A stretch of 64,000 nt of DNA, taken from NCBI RefSeq assembly GCF_000745835.1, contig NZ_JQKB01000011.1, positions 62,001-126,000 on the forward strand. Reading direction: 5' to 3'. The notes under the pieces were generated by a model. It was not told where the DNA came from and searched no databases. It worked only from the letters and a program-made list of their open reading frames with translations. Origin of the DNA: Belnapia moabensis DSM 16746 (GTDB lineage: Bacteria > Pseudomonadota > Alphaproteobacteria > Acetobacterales > Acetobacteraceae). Every line of letters begins with the position of its first letter. Positions within the stretch are counted from its first letter, which is position 1. This document shows positions 38,154-47,013 of this stretch, one piece after another. The position numbers and the translations under genes are program-made.

Positions 38154-39485
38154 TCATCCGCCTGCCATGGTCAGGCCCTCAACGCGCACGGTCGGGCTGT
38201 CGGTGCCGCGGCGGAATTCCAGGTCGTCGGCCGGCGTCATGTGGAGCAGCATGTCTTTCACGTTGCCGGCGATGGTGACCTCGGAAACCGGCTCGGCCAG
38301 CGCCCCATCGCGGATCATGAAGCCGGCGGCGCCGCGGCTGTAGTCGCCGGTGACGCCGTTGACGCCCATGCCGATCAGCTCGGTGACGTAGAGCCCCTCC
38401 CGGATATCGGCCATCAGCGCAGTCGGCGTCAGGCTGCCGGGCGCGAGGTAGAGGTTGGTCGGCGCCGGGCCGGGCGGGCCGCCGGTGCCGCGGCTGGCAT
38501 GGCCGGTCGAGGCCATGCCGAGCTGGCGGGCGCTGCGCCAGTCGAGGATCCAGGTGGTGAGCACCCCGTCCTCGACGATGCTGCGGCGGATGCCCTGCAT
38601 CCCCTCGCCGTCGAAGGGCCGGCTGCGGAAGCCGCGGCGGCGGGTCGGGTCGTCGATCACCGAGACGCCGGGGGCCATGACCCGTTGGCCGAGCCGGTCG
38701 CGGAGGAAGCTGGTGCCCCGCGCCACGGCGGCGCCGTTGATGGCGCCCGCCAGATGACCGAGCAGCGAGGTGGCCACGCGCGGGTCGTAGACCACGGGGA
38801 TGCGAGCGGTCTTCGGCCGGGTCGGGTTGAGGCGGGCGACGGCCTTCTCCCCGGCGCGGCGGCCGATGGCGGCGGCATCCTCAAGGTCGGCGAGGAAGAC
38901 GGCGCTGGCATAGTCGTAGTCGCGCTCCATCCCCGTCCCCTGCCCCGCCAGCGCGGTTGCCGAGATCGAATGGCTGGTGCGGGCATACTCGCCGGCGAAG
39001 CCGTTGCTGGCCGCGAGCGCGATGGTGTAGCGGGAGAAGCCGGCATCGGCGCCTTCCGAATTGGTCACGCCCTGGATGGCGAGCGCGGCATCCTCGGCGG
39101 CGGCGCAGCGAGCGATGAGGTCCTCGGCGCTGGGCTCGGACGGGTCCTCCAGCTCGAGGGCCGAGGCGATCAGCCCGTCCGGCGCCTCGGGCAGGCCGGC
39201 GAAGGGGTCTTCCGGCACGACCTTCGCCATGGCGACGGCGCGCTCGGCCAGGGCCTGGAAGCCGCGCGGCGAGGGGTCGGTGGAGGCGACGATGGCCTGG
39301 CGCTGGCCGAGGAAAACGCGAAGGCCGAGGTCGAAGCCCTCGGCGCGTTCCAATTGCTCGATCTTGCCGAGGCGGCGCTGGACGGAGAGCGAGGCGGAGG
39401 CGACCAGCAGCGCATCCGCGGCGTCGGCGCCGGCGCGTCGAGCGGCGGCGACCAGGTCCTGGAGGAGTTCGGCATGAGAGGTCAT
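38154..39485 (-). CDS. pmbA: PmbA/TldE-family protein
   Basis: 443 aa, full length. TldE partner of the TldD/TldE metalloprotease, involved in peptide maturation (microcin B17, CcdA turnover) and general proteolysis. TSHSISATALAGQGTGMERDYDY, RPFDGEGMQGIRRSIVEDGVLTTWILDWRSARQLGMASTGHASRG and the C-terminal ELIGMGVNGVTGDYSRGAAGF are hallmark blocks. TldE lacks the HExxH zinc motif of TldD, as here. tldD is not in the window. Confidence 0.95.
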   Translation of the reverse strand: MTSHAELLQDLVAAARRAGADAADALLVASASLSVQRRLGKIEQLERAEGFDLGLRVFLGQRQAIVASTDPSPRGFQALAERAVAMAKVVPEDPFAGLPEAPDGLIASALELEDPSEPSAEDLIARCAAAEDAALAIQGVTNSEGADAGFSRYTIALAASNGFAGEYARTSHSISATALAGQGTGMERDYDYASAVFLADLEDAAAIGRRAGEKAVARLNPTRPKTARIPVVYDPRVATSLLGHLAGAINGAAVARGTSFLRDRLGQRVMAPGVSVIDDPTRRRGFRSRPFDGEGMQGIRRSIVEDGVLTTWILDWRSARQLGMASTGHASRGTGGPPGPAPTNLYLAPGSLTPTALMADIREGLYVTELIGMGVNGVTGDYSRGAAGFMIRDGALAEPVSEVTIAGNVKDMLLHMTPADDLEFRRGTDSPTVRVEGLTMAGG

Positions 39486-39550
39486 GCCGGCACCCTAGAC
39501 CAAGCCGGGCGGGGGCGAAGCAGGCAAATGCCCGCCCCGCCCCGCGTGCC

Positions 39551-41893
39551 TCAGCCGGCGGCGCCTTGCAGGGCGGCCCAGACCCGGGGCGGCGTCAGCG
39601 GCATCTGCAGGCGGAGGGCGGCGGCCTCGTGGCCGGCGCGGGCTAGCGCATCGGCGATGGCGCTGACCACGGCCGGCGTCGCGCCGATCGTGCCCAGTTC
39701 GCCGACGCCCTTCACCCCGAGCGGATTGGTGCGGCAGGGGATCGACTGGTCGAGCTGCGTGACGTAGCCATGGGCGAGGTCGGCGCGCGGCATGCCGTAA
39801 TCCATGAAGCTGGCCGAGAGCGGCTGGCCGGTATCCGGGTCGTAGGCGACCAGCTCGGAGAGCGCCTGGCCGATGCCCTGCAACGCGCCGCCGACGATCT
39901 GGCCCTCGACGATCAGCGGGTTGACGACGCGGCCGGCATCGTTGGCGGAGACGTAGGAGAGCACCTCGACCTCGCCGGTCTCGGGATCGACCTCCACCTC
40001 GCAGATGTGGCAGCCGTTCGGCCAGGTGGGGCCGGAGACGGAGTGGCTGATATCGACGAAGATGCGGCCCTCCGGCTGGCGCGCGGCAAGGTCGAAGAGG
40101 CCGATGCGGCGGTCGGTGCCGGCGACGCTGATGACGGCGTCGCGGTACTCGAGGTCGGCGGCGGCGGCTTCCAGCGCCTCGGCGGCGAGGTCCTTCGCGG
40201 TGTCGACCGCGCGGTCGGAGGCGACCTTGATCGCCGAGCCAGCGGTGAAAAGCGAACGGGAGCCGGCGCTGCCGAAGCCGCTGCCGCGGTCGGAATCACC
40301 GAGCACCACCTTGATCTGCTCGATGGGCACGCCGAAGACGTCGACGGCGAGCTGGGCGTAGCTGGTGGCGATGCCCTGGCCCATGGCCTGGGTCGTCGCA
40401 TAGACCTCGATCTCGCCCTCGCCCTTCACCGCGACGGTGACGCGCTCCTCGAAGACGTTGCCGCCGGTCCATTCGAGGAAGGTGGCGATGCCGCGCCCGC
40501 GCAGCTTGCCCCGCGTCCCGGAGGCATCGAAGCGGGCGGGGAAGCCTTGCCAGTCCGCGGCCTTCAGCCCCTCGTCCAAGATCTGAGCGAAGCTGCCGCT
40601 GTCATAGGTCTGGCCCATGGCGTTGGTGTATGGCATCTGCACCGGGCGGATCATGTTGCGCCGGCGCAGCTCGGCCGGGTCCATGCCCATCTTCCGCGCG
40701 GCGGCGTCCATCAGCCGCTCGATCAGGTAGATCGCCTCCGGCCTTCCAGCGCCGCGATAGGGCGCGGTCGGCGTCGTGTTGGTCAGCAGCGCGGTGAAGC
40801 GCAGGTCGATCGTGGTGATGTCGTAGATGCTGGTCGAGACCCAGGGGCCGATCATCAGCTGGATGGCGACGCCTGAGGCGCGCTGGTAGGCGCCCATGTC
40901 GGCGAGCGTCCGCACACGGAGGGCGAGGACCTTGCCCTCGGCATCGAGGGCAAGCTCGGCGCGGCTCTCGGTGTCGCGGCCATGGGTCGCTGAGAGGAAA
41001 TCCTCAAGCCGGGTCGCCGCCCATTTCACCGGTCGGCCGATCTTGCGGGCGGCGAAGGCGACGACGCCGTCCTCCGGGTAGAGGCCGGTCTTCATGCCGA
41101 AGCCGCCGCCGACATCGCCGACCAGCACGCGCACCTGCGCCGGGTCGATGCCGAGGATCTCCTTCGCCAGCGTGTCGCGCGCGCCGGAGGGCATCTGGCT
41201 GCTGAGGCGGAGGGTGATGCGGCTGCTTGCCGCGTCGTAATCGGCGAGCGCCATGCGCGGCTCCATGGAGGCCGGGGCGAGGCGCTGGTTGACGATGTCA
41301 AGCGAGACGGTATGCGCGGCGCGGGCGAAGGCGGCCTCGGCGGCCTCGGCGTCGCCGTAATGGGTCTCGGCGACGACATTGCCGGTGGCGGCGGGCCAGA
41401 CCAGCGGCGCGCCGGGGGCGCTGGCGCGGGCGAGGCCGATGACGGCGGGCAGTTCCTCATACTCGACCTCGACGGCCTCGGCGGCGTCGCGGGCCTGGCC
41501 GGGGCTCTCGGCGATGATCGCGGCGACCGCCTCGCCGGCGAAGCGGACCATGTCGGTGGCGAGGATCGTCCGCGGCGGGGCGGCGAGCGGCGAGCCGTCG
41601 GGCCGCTTGAAGGGCAGCGCGACGCCGAGCGGCTTCACCCCGGCCTCCGCCAGCTCGGCGCCGGTGATGACGGCAAGCACCCCCGGCATGGCGAGCGCCG
41701 CAGCGGTGTCGATGCCGGTGATGCGGGCATGGGCATGGGGCGAGCGGAGGAAGACGCAATGCGCCTGGCCGGGGAGCGAGAAGTCGTCGGTGAAGCGGCC
41801 GGTGCCGGAGAGCAGCGCCTCGTCCTCGATGCGCCGCACCTTCTGGCCGCTGCCGAAGCGGCCGAACCCGGCCTCCATGCCATCCGCTACCAT
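39551..41893 (-). CDS. Molybdopterin-binding large subunit, form II CoxL-like (xanthine dehydrogenase family)
   Basis: 780 aa, complete. Large subunit of the xanthine oxidase/CO dehydrogenase family. KVRRIEDEALLSGTGRFTDD at the start; the active-site loop reads PYRGAGR (form II type; true form I CO dehydrogenases have AYRCSFR), and the catalytic glutamate lies in GVKGVGELGTIG near residue 735. So a hydroxylase of unknown substrate, not a proven CO dehydrogenase. The FAD (CoxM) and Fe-S (CoxS) subunits are absent here. An alternative ATG lies five codons in (41878). Divergent from a DadA-like gene. Confidence 0.92.
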   Translation of the reverse strand: MVADGMEAGFGRFGSGQKVRRIEDEALLSGTGRFTDDFSLPGQAHCVFLRSPHAHARITGIDTAAALAMPGVLAVITGAELAEAGVKPLGVALPFKRPDGSPLAAPPRTILATDMVRFAGEAVAAIIAESPGQARDAAEAVEVEYEELPAVIGLARASAPGAPLVWPAATGNVVAETHYGDAEAAEAAFARAAHTVSLDIVNQRLAPASMEPRMALADYDAASSRITLRLSSQMPSGARDTLAKEILGIDPAQVRVLVGDVGGGFGMKTGLYPEDGVVAFAARKIGRPVKWAATRLEDFLSATHGRDTESRAELALDAEGKVLALRVRTLADMGAYQRASGVAIQLMIGPWVSTSIYDITTIDLRFTALLTNTTPTAPYRGAGRPEAIYLIERLMDAAARKMGMDPAELRRRNMIRPVQMPYTNAMGQTYDSGSFAQILDEGLKAADWQGFPARFDASGTRGKLRGRGIATFLEWTGGNVFEERVTVAVKGEGEIEVYATTQAMGQGIATSYAQLAVDVFGVPIEQIKVVLGDSDRGSGFGSAGSRSLFTAGSAIKVASDRAVDTAKDLAAEALEAAAADLEYRDAVISVAGTDRRIGLFDLAARQPEGRIFVDISHSVSGPTWPNGCHICEVEVDPETGEVEVLSYVSANDAGRVVNPLIVEGQIVGGALQGIGQALSELVAYDPDTGQPLSASFMDYGMPRADLAHGYVTQLDQSIPCRTNPLGVKGVGELGTIGATPAVVSAIADALARAGHEAAALRLQMPLTPPRVWAALQGAAG

Positions 41894-42007
41894 CGCGTCG
41901 CTCCACCAGATGTATCGTCGGGCGCAAGCTTAGCAGGGGCGGCGGGGGGCGACAGCCCCGGCGGGGCGATGTAGCCTCGCTCCGCTTCGCCGGAATGGAA
42001 GGACAGG

Positions 42008-43270
42008 ATGCCTCGATCCGCCATCGTGCTCGGCGCCGGGATGGTCGGCGTCTCCGTCGCGCTGCATCTGCGGCGGCGCGGCTATGACGTGGTGCTGGTG
42101 GACCGGCGGGAGCCCGGCGAGGGCGCCTCCTTCGGCAATGGCGGGCTGATCCAGCGCGAAGCGGTGTTCCCGCACCCCTTCCCCCGCGAGGCGAGGGAGA
42201 TCGGGCGGGTGGCCTGGAACCGCTCCATCGATGTCCGCTACCATCCGCTCGCCATGCCCGGCTTCATGGCGCCGCTGCTGCGCTATTGGTGGCATTCCGA
42301 GCCGGCGCGCTACGCGGCCGCGGTCGAGGGCCATGCGGCGCTGATCCGGACCTGCCTCGACGAGCACCTGGCGCTGGCGCGCGGCACGCCGGCGATGGCG
42401 CTGCTGCGGCCGATCGGCTGGATGCGGCTCTACAGCTCGGCGCCGATGCTGGAGGCGGCGCTGGCGCAGGCGGAGCAGGCGCGGCGGGAGTACGACGTCA
42501 ACTATGTCGCCCTCGACGGCGCCGCGCTGGCGGAGGCGGAGCCGCATCTGCTGGCGGCGCGGGCGGGGGCGATCCACTGGACCGATCCGCTCTCGGTCAG
42601 CGACCCGCATGCGCTGGTGCTCGCCTATGCCGGCTTCTTCCAGCAGGAGGGCGGCGCCTTCCGCATCGGCGATGCGGCGACGCTGCGGCGCGCGGGTTCG
42701 GGCTGGGCGGTGCGCACGGCCGATGGCGAGGTAGAGGCCGGGGAGGTCGTCATCGCCCTCGGCGCGGCGGCGGGCGAGGTGACGCGGCCGCTCGGCTATG
42801 CGCCGCCGCTCTTCGGCAAGCGCGGCTACCACATGCATTACGGCCTCCGCGGCAATGCGGTGTTGCACCGGCCGGTGCTGGATACAGAGAGCGGCTTCCT
42901 GCTGGCGCCGATGCGGGCCGGCATAAGGCTGACGACGGGGGCGGAATTCGCACGGCCCGGCGCGCCGGCGACCCCGGTGCAGCTGGAACGGGCGGAGCCG
43001 GTGGCGCGCGGGCTGCTGCCGCTCGGCGAGCGGGTGGAGGGCGTGCCCTGGATGGGCGTCCGCCCCTGCACGCCGGACATGCTGCCGGTCATCGGACGGC
43101 TGCCCGGCCAGGCGGGGGCGTGGTGCGCCTTCGGCCATGCGCATCAGGGGCTGACGCTCGGGCCGACGACAGGGCGCATGCTGGCCGAGATGATGACGGG
43201 CGAGCAGCCCTTCGTCAGCCCGGAGGCCTATCGGGCGGAGCGGTTCCTACGGCGCGGGATGGCGGCCTGA
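42008..43270 (+). CDS. FAD-dependent oxidoreductase, D-amino-acid dehydrogenase (DadA) type
   Basis: 420 aa DAO-family flavoprotein. FAD-binding GAGMVGVSVALHLRRRGYDVVLVD (residues 8-31), FGNGGLIQREAVFPHPFP, GKRGYHMHYGLRG in the substrate domain and the closing GHAHQGLTLGPTTGRMLAEMMTG. Probably deaminates a D-amino acid or related amine at the membrane face. The FMN reductase gene follows after 17 bp, suggesting a flavin-linked operon. Confidence 0.9.
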   Translation: MPRSAIVLGAGMVGVSVALHLRRRGYDVVLVDRREPGEGASFGNGGLIQREAVFPHPFPREAREIGRVAWNRSIDVRYHPLAMPGFMAPLLRYWWHSEPARYAAAVEGHAALIRTCLDEHLALARGTPAMALLRPIGWMRLYSSAPMLEAALAQAEQARREYDVNYVALDGAALAEAEPHLLAARAGAIHWTDPLSVSDPHALVLAYAGFFQQEGGAFRIGDAATLRRAGSGWAVRTADGEVEAGEVVIALGAAAGEVTRPLGYAPPLFGKRGYHMHYGLRGNAVLHRPVLDTESGFLLAPMRAGIRLTTGAEFARPGAPATPVQLERAEPVARGLLPLGERVEGVPWMGVRPCTPDMLPVIGRLPGQAGAWCAFGHAHQGLTLGPTTGRMLAEMMTGEQPFVSPEAYRAERFLRRGMAA

Positions 43271-43287
43271 CGGAAGGAGACAGGGTC

Positions 43288-43878
43288 ATGGGGCGGTCGA
43301 TTCTGGTCTTCTACGGCTCCTACCGGTCGGACCGCACCGGCATCCGGCTGGCGCGCTACGTGACCGAGGGCTTCGCCGCGCGCGGCAATGCGACCGAGCT
43401 GATCGACGCGCAGGCGGTCGGCCTGCCGATGCTCGACCGGATGTACAAGGAATACCCGAAGGGCCAGGCGCCGGAGGCGATGGAGACGCTCGCCGGCAAG
43501 CTTCGGCAGGCGGATGGCTTCGTCTTCGTCGCGGGCGAGTATAACTGGGGCGTGCAGCCGGGGCTGAAGAACCTCACCGATCATTTCCTCGAGGAGTGGT
43601 TCTGGCGGCCGGCGGCGATCGCCAGCTACTCCGCCGGGCGGCTGGGCGGGGCGCGGGCCAATCTCGTCTGGCACGGGACGCTGTCGGAGATGGGGATGGT
43701 CGTCATCTCCAGCACGCTGATGGCGGGGCCGGTCACCGCGGCGCTGGATGCCGAGGGCAAGCCGACGGGCGATGGCGGGGCCGCGCTGGAGCGGGCCTTC
43801 CCGCGCTTCGCGGCCGATCTCGAATGGTGGGTGGATGCTGGGCGGGCACAGCGGGAGAGGCAGGCGCCGCCCTATTGA
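43288..43878 (+). CDS. NADPH-dependent FMN reductase (flavodoxin-like)
   Basis: 196 aa. Flavodoxin fold: ILVFYGSYRSDRTGIRLARYV at the phosphate loop (residues 5-25), GFVFVAGEYNWGVQPGLKNLTDHF (the Y-N-W-G-x-x-P-x-L-K motif of the family, about 76-99). Reduces free or bound FMN, quinones or azo dyes with NAD(P)H. GGAAGGAGA precedes the ATG. Likely co-transcribed with the DadA-type gene; converges on the sirtuin gene with a 9-bp gap. Confidence 0.91.
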   Translation: MGRSILVFYGSYRSDRTGIRLARYVTEGFAARGNATELIDAQAVGLPMLDRMYKEYPKGQAPEAMETLAGKLRQADGFVFVAGEYNWGVQPGLKNLTDHFLEEWFWRPAAIASYSAGRLGGARANLVWHGTLSEMGMVVISSTLMAGPVTAALDAEGKPTGDGGAALERAFPRFAADLEWWVDAGRAQRERQAPPY

Positions 43879-43887
43879 GCGCCCGGG

Positions 43888-44655
43888 TCAGTTCACCCCG
43901 ACGGCGCCGCCGAGCACGTCGCCGATGCCACGGTGGATGACGAGGTCAGCGATGTCGTCGAGCCCGGTTTCCTGGTTGTTGACGATGGCGAGCCGCGCGC
44001 CGATGCGCTTCGCCAGTTCGGGGAAGCCGGCGGCGGGGTAGACCACCAGCGAGGAGCCGAGGACGAGGCAGAGATCGGCGGCCAGCACCGCCTCCTGAGC
44101 GCGGCGCATCGGGCCCTCGGGCATGGACTGGCCGAAGCTGATGGTCGCGGTCTTGATGAGGCCGCCGCAGCGGCTGCAATCGGGGATGTCGCCGTTGCGC
44201 TCGAAATCCTCGCGCAGCTCCTCGATCGAATAGCGGGCGGCGCAGTCGAGGCAGGCGCCGTAGGTGGTGTTGCCATGCAGCTCGATCACCTGACGTTCCG
44301 GGATGCCGGAGGCCTGGTGCAGGCCGTCGATGTTCTGGGTGATGACCTCGGCGACCTTGCCCTCGCGCACCAGTCGGGCGACGGCGCGGTGCCCGCGATT
44401 GGGCTCGGCGGCGCGGAGCCGGGCATCGGCGGCGAAGCGGCGGCGCCAGCTCTCGCGCCGCGCCTCGGCGGAGGCGAGGAAGTCCTGGAACATGATGGGC
44501 TTCATCTGCTCCCAGACGCCGCCCGGGCTGCGGAAGTCCGGGATGCCGGATTCGGTGCTGATGCCGGCGCCGGTGAAGACGACGACGCGGCGCGCGGCCT
44601 CGATCATGCCCCGAAGGTCGGCGATGTCACGGTCGGCGATGTCGCGGTCGTCCAT
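43888..44655 (-). CDS. cobB: Sirtuin NAD-dependent protein deacylase
   Basis: 255 aa class sirtuin. FTGAGISTESGIPDFRSPGG (residues 28-47), TQNIDGLHQASG, the catalytic His in ELHGNTTYGACLDC, a Cys4 zinc site (C-x2-C at ACLDC and C-x2-C at DCSRC), and LVLGSSLVVYPAAGFPELA. Removes acetyl or other acyl groups from lysines using NAD. The N-terminus contains the repeated peptide DRDIADRDIADLR, encoded by a 15-bp tandem duplication; ATG at MIEAARR is an alternative start. Confidence 0.94.
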   Translation of the reverse strand: MDDRDIADRDIADLRGMIEAARRVVVFTGAGISTESGIPDFRSPGGVWEQMKPIMFQDFLASAEARRESWRRRFAADARLRAAEPNRGHRAVARLVREGKVAEVITQNIDGLHQASGIPERQVIELHGNTTYGACLDCAARYSIEELREDFERNGDIPDCSRCGGLIKTATISFGQSMPEGPMRRAQEAVLAADLCLVLGSSLVVYPAAGFPELAKRIGARLAIVNNQETGLDDIADLVIHRGIGDVLGGAVGVN

Positions 44656-44658
44656 GGC

Positions 44659-45249
44659 TCAGCTCCGGTGAAAGACCAAAGTGAGGTTGTTCGCCGGCAT
44701 GGGTTCGACAATGGGCGGGGCGAAGCCCTGCGCCGCCGCGGCCTCGGCCACCGCCTCGAGGTCTCGGAGGCCCCAGGCCGGGTCGCGGGCGCGGAGCTCG
44801 GCATCGAAGACGGCGTTGCCAGGGGCGGTATGGGCGCCGCCCCGCCGGAAGGGGCCGTAGAGGATCAGCGGGCCGCCGACGGGGAGGCTGGCCGCGGCGC
44901 CGCGCATGAGGCCGAGCGTCGCCGCCCAGGGGGCGATGTGGATCATGTTGACGCAGAGCACGGCAGCGGCGGCGGGCCAGCGGGGCGCGGTCGCGTCGAG
45001 CCGCAGGGCGGGGCGGCAATTGGGCAGGCCGGTGCACCAGGCGTCGATTCCGGGCAGGGCGTCGGGGTCGCGCTCGGTCGGCTGGAGGGTCAGGTGCGGC
45101 AGGGCGGCGGCGAGGAAGGCCGCGTGCTCGCCGGTGCCGCTGGCGATCTCCAGCAGCAGGCCCGTGGCGGGCAGGTGGCGGCGGAGGGTGACGAGGAGGG
45201 GCTCGCGGTTGCGGAGCGTCGCCGGGGCGTGGCGGCGGGGGTCGGTCAT
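44659..45249 (-). CDS. DUF938-family SAM-dependent methyltransferase
   Basis: 196 aa. The DUF938 layout: RRHAPATLRNREPLL at the start, motif I LLEIASGTGEHAAFLAAALP (about residues 32-51), VLCVNMIHIAPWAAT and GPLILYGPFRRGGAHTAPGNAVFDAELRARDPAWGLRDLEAV. A Rossmann methyltransferase fold of unknown substrate. Ends 3 bp before the sirtuin start, same strand, so probably one operon. Confidence 0.9.
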   Translation of the reverse strand: MTDPRRHAPATLRNREPLLVTLRRHLPATGLLLEIASGTGEHAAFLAAALPHLTLQPTERDPDALPGIDAWCTGLPNCRPALRLDATAPRWPAAAAVLCVNMIHIAPWAATLGLMRGAAASLPVGGPLILYGPFRRGGAHTAPGNAVFDAELRARDPAWGLRDLEAVAEAAAAQGFAPPIVEPMPANNLTLVFHRS

Positions 45250-45414
45250 GCGAGGCCGATGCGCTCGCGGATCCCGGCCGACCGCCAGGCGGTGATCCGG
45301 GAGGCTCTTCCCTCGGCAGCCTCGCCGAGAGGGATGGAGACAGGGGCACCGATGGCGCTTACTCCTGTTGCAGCGCGAATCTAGTCGTCAGAAGCGTTGC
45401 GATCAACGACGCCG

Positions 45415-45456
45415 GCGCCCCGCTTTGGCCCGACCGGCCCTTGGTCGGCGGGGCGC
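45415..45456 (+). promoter_or_regulatory. Two-part stem-loop upstream of thrC
   Basis: Outer stem GCGCCCCG/CGGGGCGC (8 bp) and inner stem CCGACC/GGTCGG (6 bp, 7-base loop), separated by a 7-base bulge on the left side only. It lies 85 bases upstream of the thrC ATG in the 291-bp gap 45250-45540, which holds no gene I can support. A leader structure is possible; no T-run follows. Confidence 0.35.
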
Positions 45457-45540
45457 GCATGGCAGGTCCCCGGCCTCACCCAGCATCGCAACCGCCATGC
45501 CAGCTTGGTTCCGCCGGGCCGAGGCACTAGTTTGGCCTGG

Positions 45541-46941
45541 ATGCGCTATCTCAGCACCCGCGGCGAGGCCGCACCCCGTGATTTCGAAGGCGTCCTGCTG
45601 GCGGGCCTCGCCGAGGATGGCGGCCTCTTCCTGCCCGAGGCCTGGCCCAGCCTTTCGGCCGCCGAATGGCGTGGGCTGCGCGGCCTGCCCTATGCCGAGT
45701 TGGCGGCGCGGCTGATCCACCCCTTCGCCGGGGGGTCGCTTTCCTTCGAGACGTTGAGGGAGATGACGGGCGAGGCCTATGCGGGCTTCGGCCATCCGGC
45801 CATCGCGCCCCTTGTCCAGCTCGATGCGCGCTGCTTCGCGCTGGAGCTGTTCCATGGGCCGACGCTCGCCTTCAAGGATATGGCGATGCAGCTGCTCGGG
45901 CGGCTCTTCGACCATGCGCTGGCGCGGCGGGGGGAGCGGATCACCATCGTCGGCGCCACCTCGGGCGATACCGGCTCGGCGGCGATCGAGGCTTGCCGGG
46001 ACCGCAGCGCGATCGATCTCGTCATGCTGCATCCCGAGGGGCGGACTTCCGAGGTGCAGCGGCGGCAGATGACGACGGTGCTCTCGCCGAACATTGCCAA
46101 CCTCGCCGTCCGGGGCAGCTTCGACGACTGCCAGGACCTGGTGAAGGCGATGTTCAACGACGCGCCATTCCGCCGGGAGATGCATCTGGCCGCCGTCAAC
46201 TCGATCAACTGGGCGCGGGTCGCGGCGCAGATTCCCTATTATGCCTATGCGGCTCTCGCCCTCGGCGCGCCGGATCGGCCTGTCGCCTTCTCGGTGCCGA
46301 CGGGGAATTTCGGCAATGTGCTGGCGGCCTGGGCGGTGCGGCGGATGGGGCTGCCGGTCGAGCGGCTGATCATCGGCGCCAACCGCAACAACATCCTGGC
46401 GCGCTTCCTTGCCTCGAACGACATGTCGATGCGCCCGGTGGAGCCGAGCCTGTCGCCGAGCATGGACATCCAGGTCAGCTCGAATTTCGAGCGGCTGCTC
46501 TTCGAGCTGCTGGGCCGCAACGGGGCGGCGACGGCGGCGGTGATGGGGCGCTTCCGCAGCGAGGGACGGATGCCGGTGCCGGATGCCGCCTGGCGCGAGG
46601 CGACGCGGCTGTTCCACGGCTTCACCCTCGACGACGAGGGGACGCTCGGCGAGATTCGGCATCTCTGGTGGCAGGCCGGGTATCTCGCGGACCCGCATAC
46701 GGCGATCGGCACGGCGGCGGCGCGGGCGCTGGCGCCGGAGGATCCCGCGATCCCCGTCATCGTCGCGGCGACGGCGCATCCGGCGAAATTCCCCGATGCA
46801 GTGGAGGCGGCGATCGGCCTCCGTCCGCCCCTGCCGCCGCGCCTGGCCGACCTCTATGAGCGTGAGGAGCGCTTTGTGAGGGCCGAGCCCGACCTCGGCG
46901 CGGTGGAGGCGCTGGTGCGCAGCCATGCGCGGCGGAACTAG
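45541..46941 (+). CDS. thrC: Threonine synthase
   Basis: 466 aa PLP enzyme converting O-phosphohomoserine to threonine. MRYLSTRGEAAPRDFEGVLLAGLAEDGGLF at the N-terminus, the PLP lysine in GPTLAFKDMAMQLLGRLF (about residue 112), VGATSGDTGSAAIEA and the phosphate-binding VPTGNFGNVLAAW. The long (class I, bacterial/fungal) form. ATG 45541 chosen by homology of MRYxSTRG; an in-frame TTG at 45397 would add 48 non-conserved residues. Confidence 0.97.
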   Translation: MRYLSTRGEAAPRDFEGVLLAGLAEDGGLFLPEAWPSLSAAEWRGLRGLPYAELAARLIHPFAGGSLSFETLREMTGEAYAGFGHPAIAPLVQLDARCFALELFHGPTLAFKDMAMQLLGRLFDHALARRGERITIVGATSGDTGSAAIEACRDRSAIDLVMLHPEGRTSEVQRRQMTTVLSPNIANLAVRGSFDDCQDLVKAMFNDAPFRREMHLAAVNSINWARVAAQIPYYAYAALALGAPDRPVAFSVPTGNFGNVLAAWAVRRMGLPVERLIIGANRNNILARFLASNDMSMRPVEPSLSPSMDIQVSSNFERLLFELLGRNGAATAAVMGRFRSEGRMPVPDAAWREATRLFHGFTLDDEGTLGEIRHLWWQAGYLADPHTAIGTAAARALAPEDPAIPVIVAATAHPAKFPDAVEAAIGLRPPLPPRLADLYEREERFVRAEPDLGAVEALVRSHARRN

Positions 46942-47013
46942 CCGCCACTCGCGCCCTCCCCTCACCGGCCCCATATTCACACGATGACCGCATCCCCTGC
47001 CACAAGGTCCCCC

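Noticed and set aside
39551-41893. Carbon monoxide dehydrogenase
   Set aside because: The active-site loop is PYRGAGR, not the form I AYRCSFR, and the other subunits are missing, so CO oxidation is not supported.
46984-47013. Ten-codon N-terminal extension of the M16 peptidase
   Set aside because: No ribosome site precedes ATG 46984, while ATG 47014 has AAGG seven bases upstream and starts at the conserved region.
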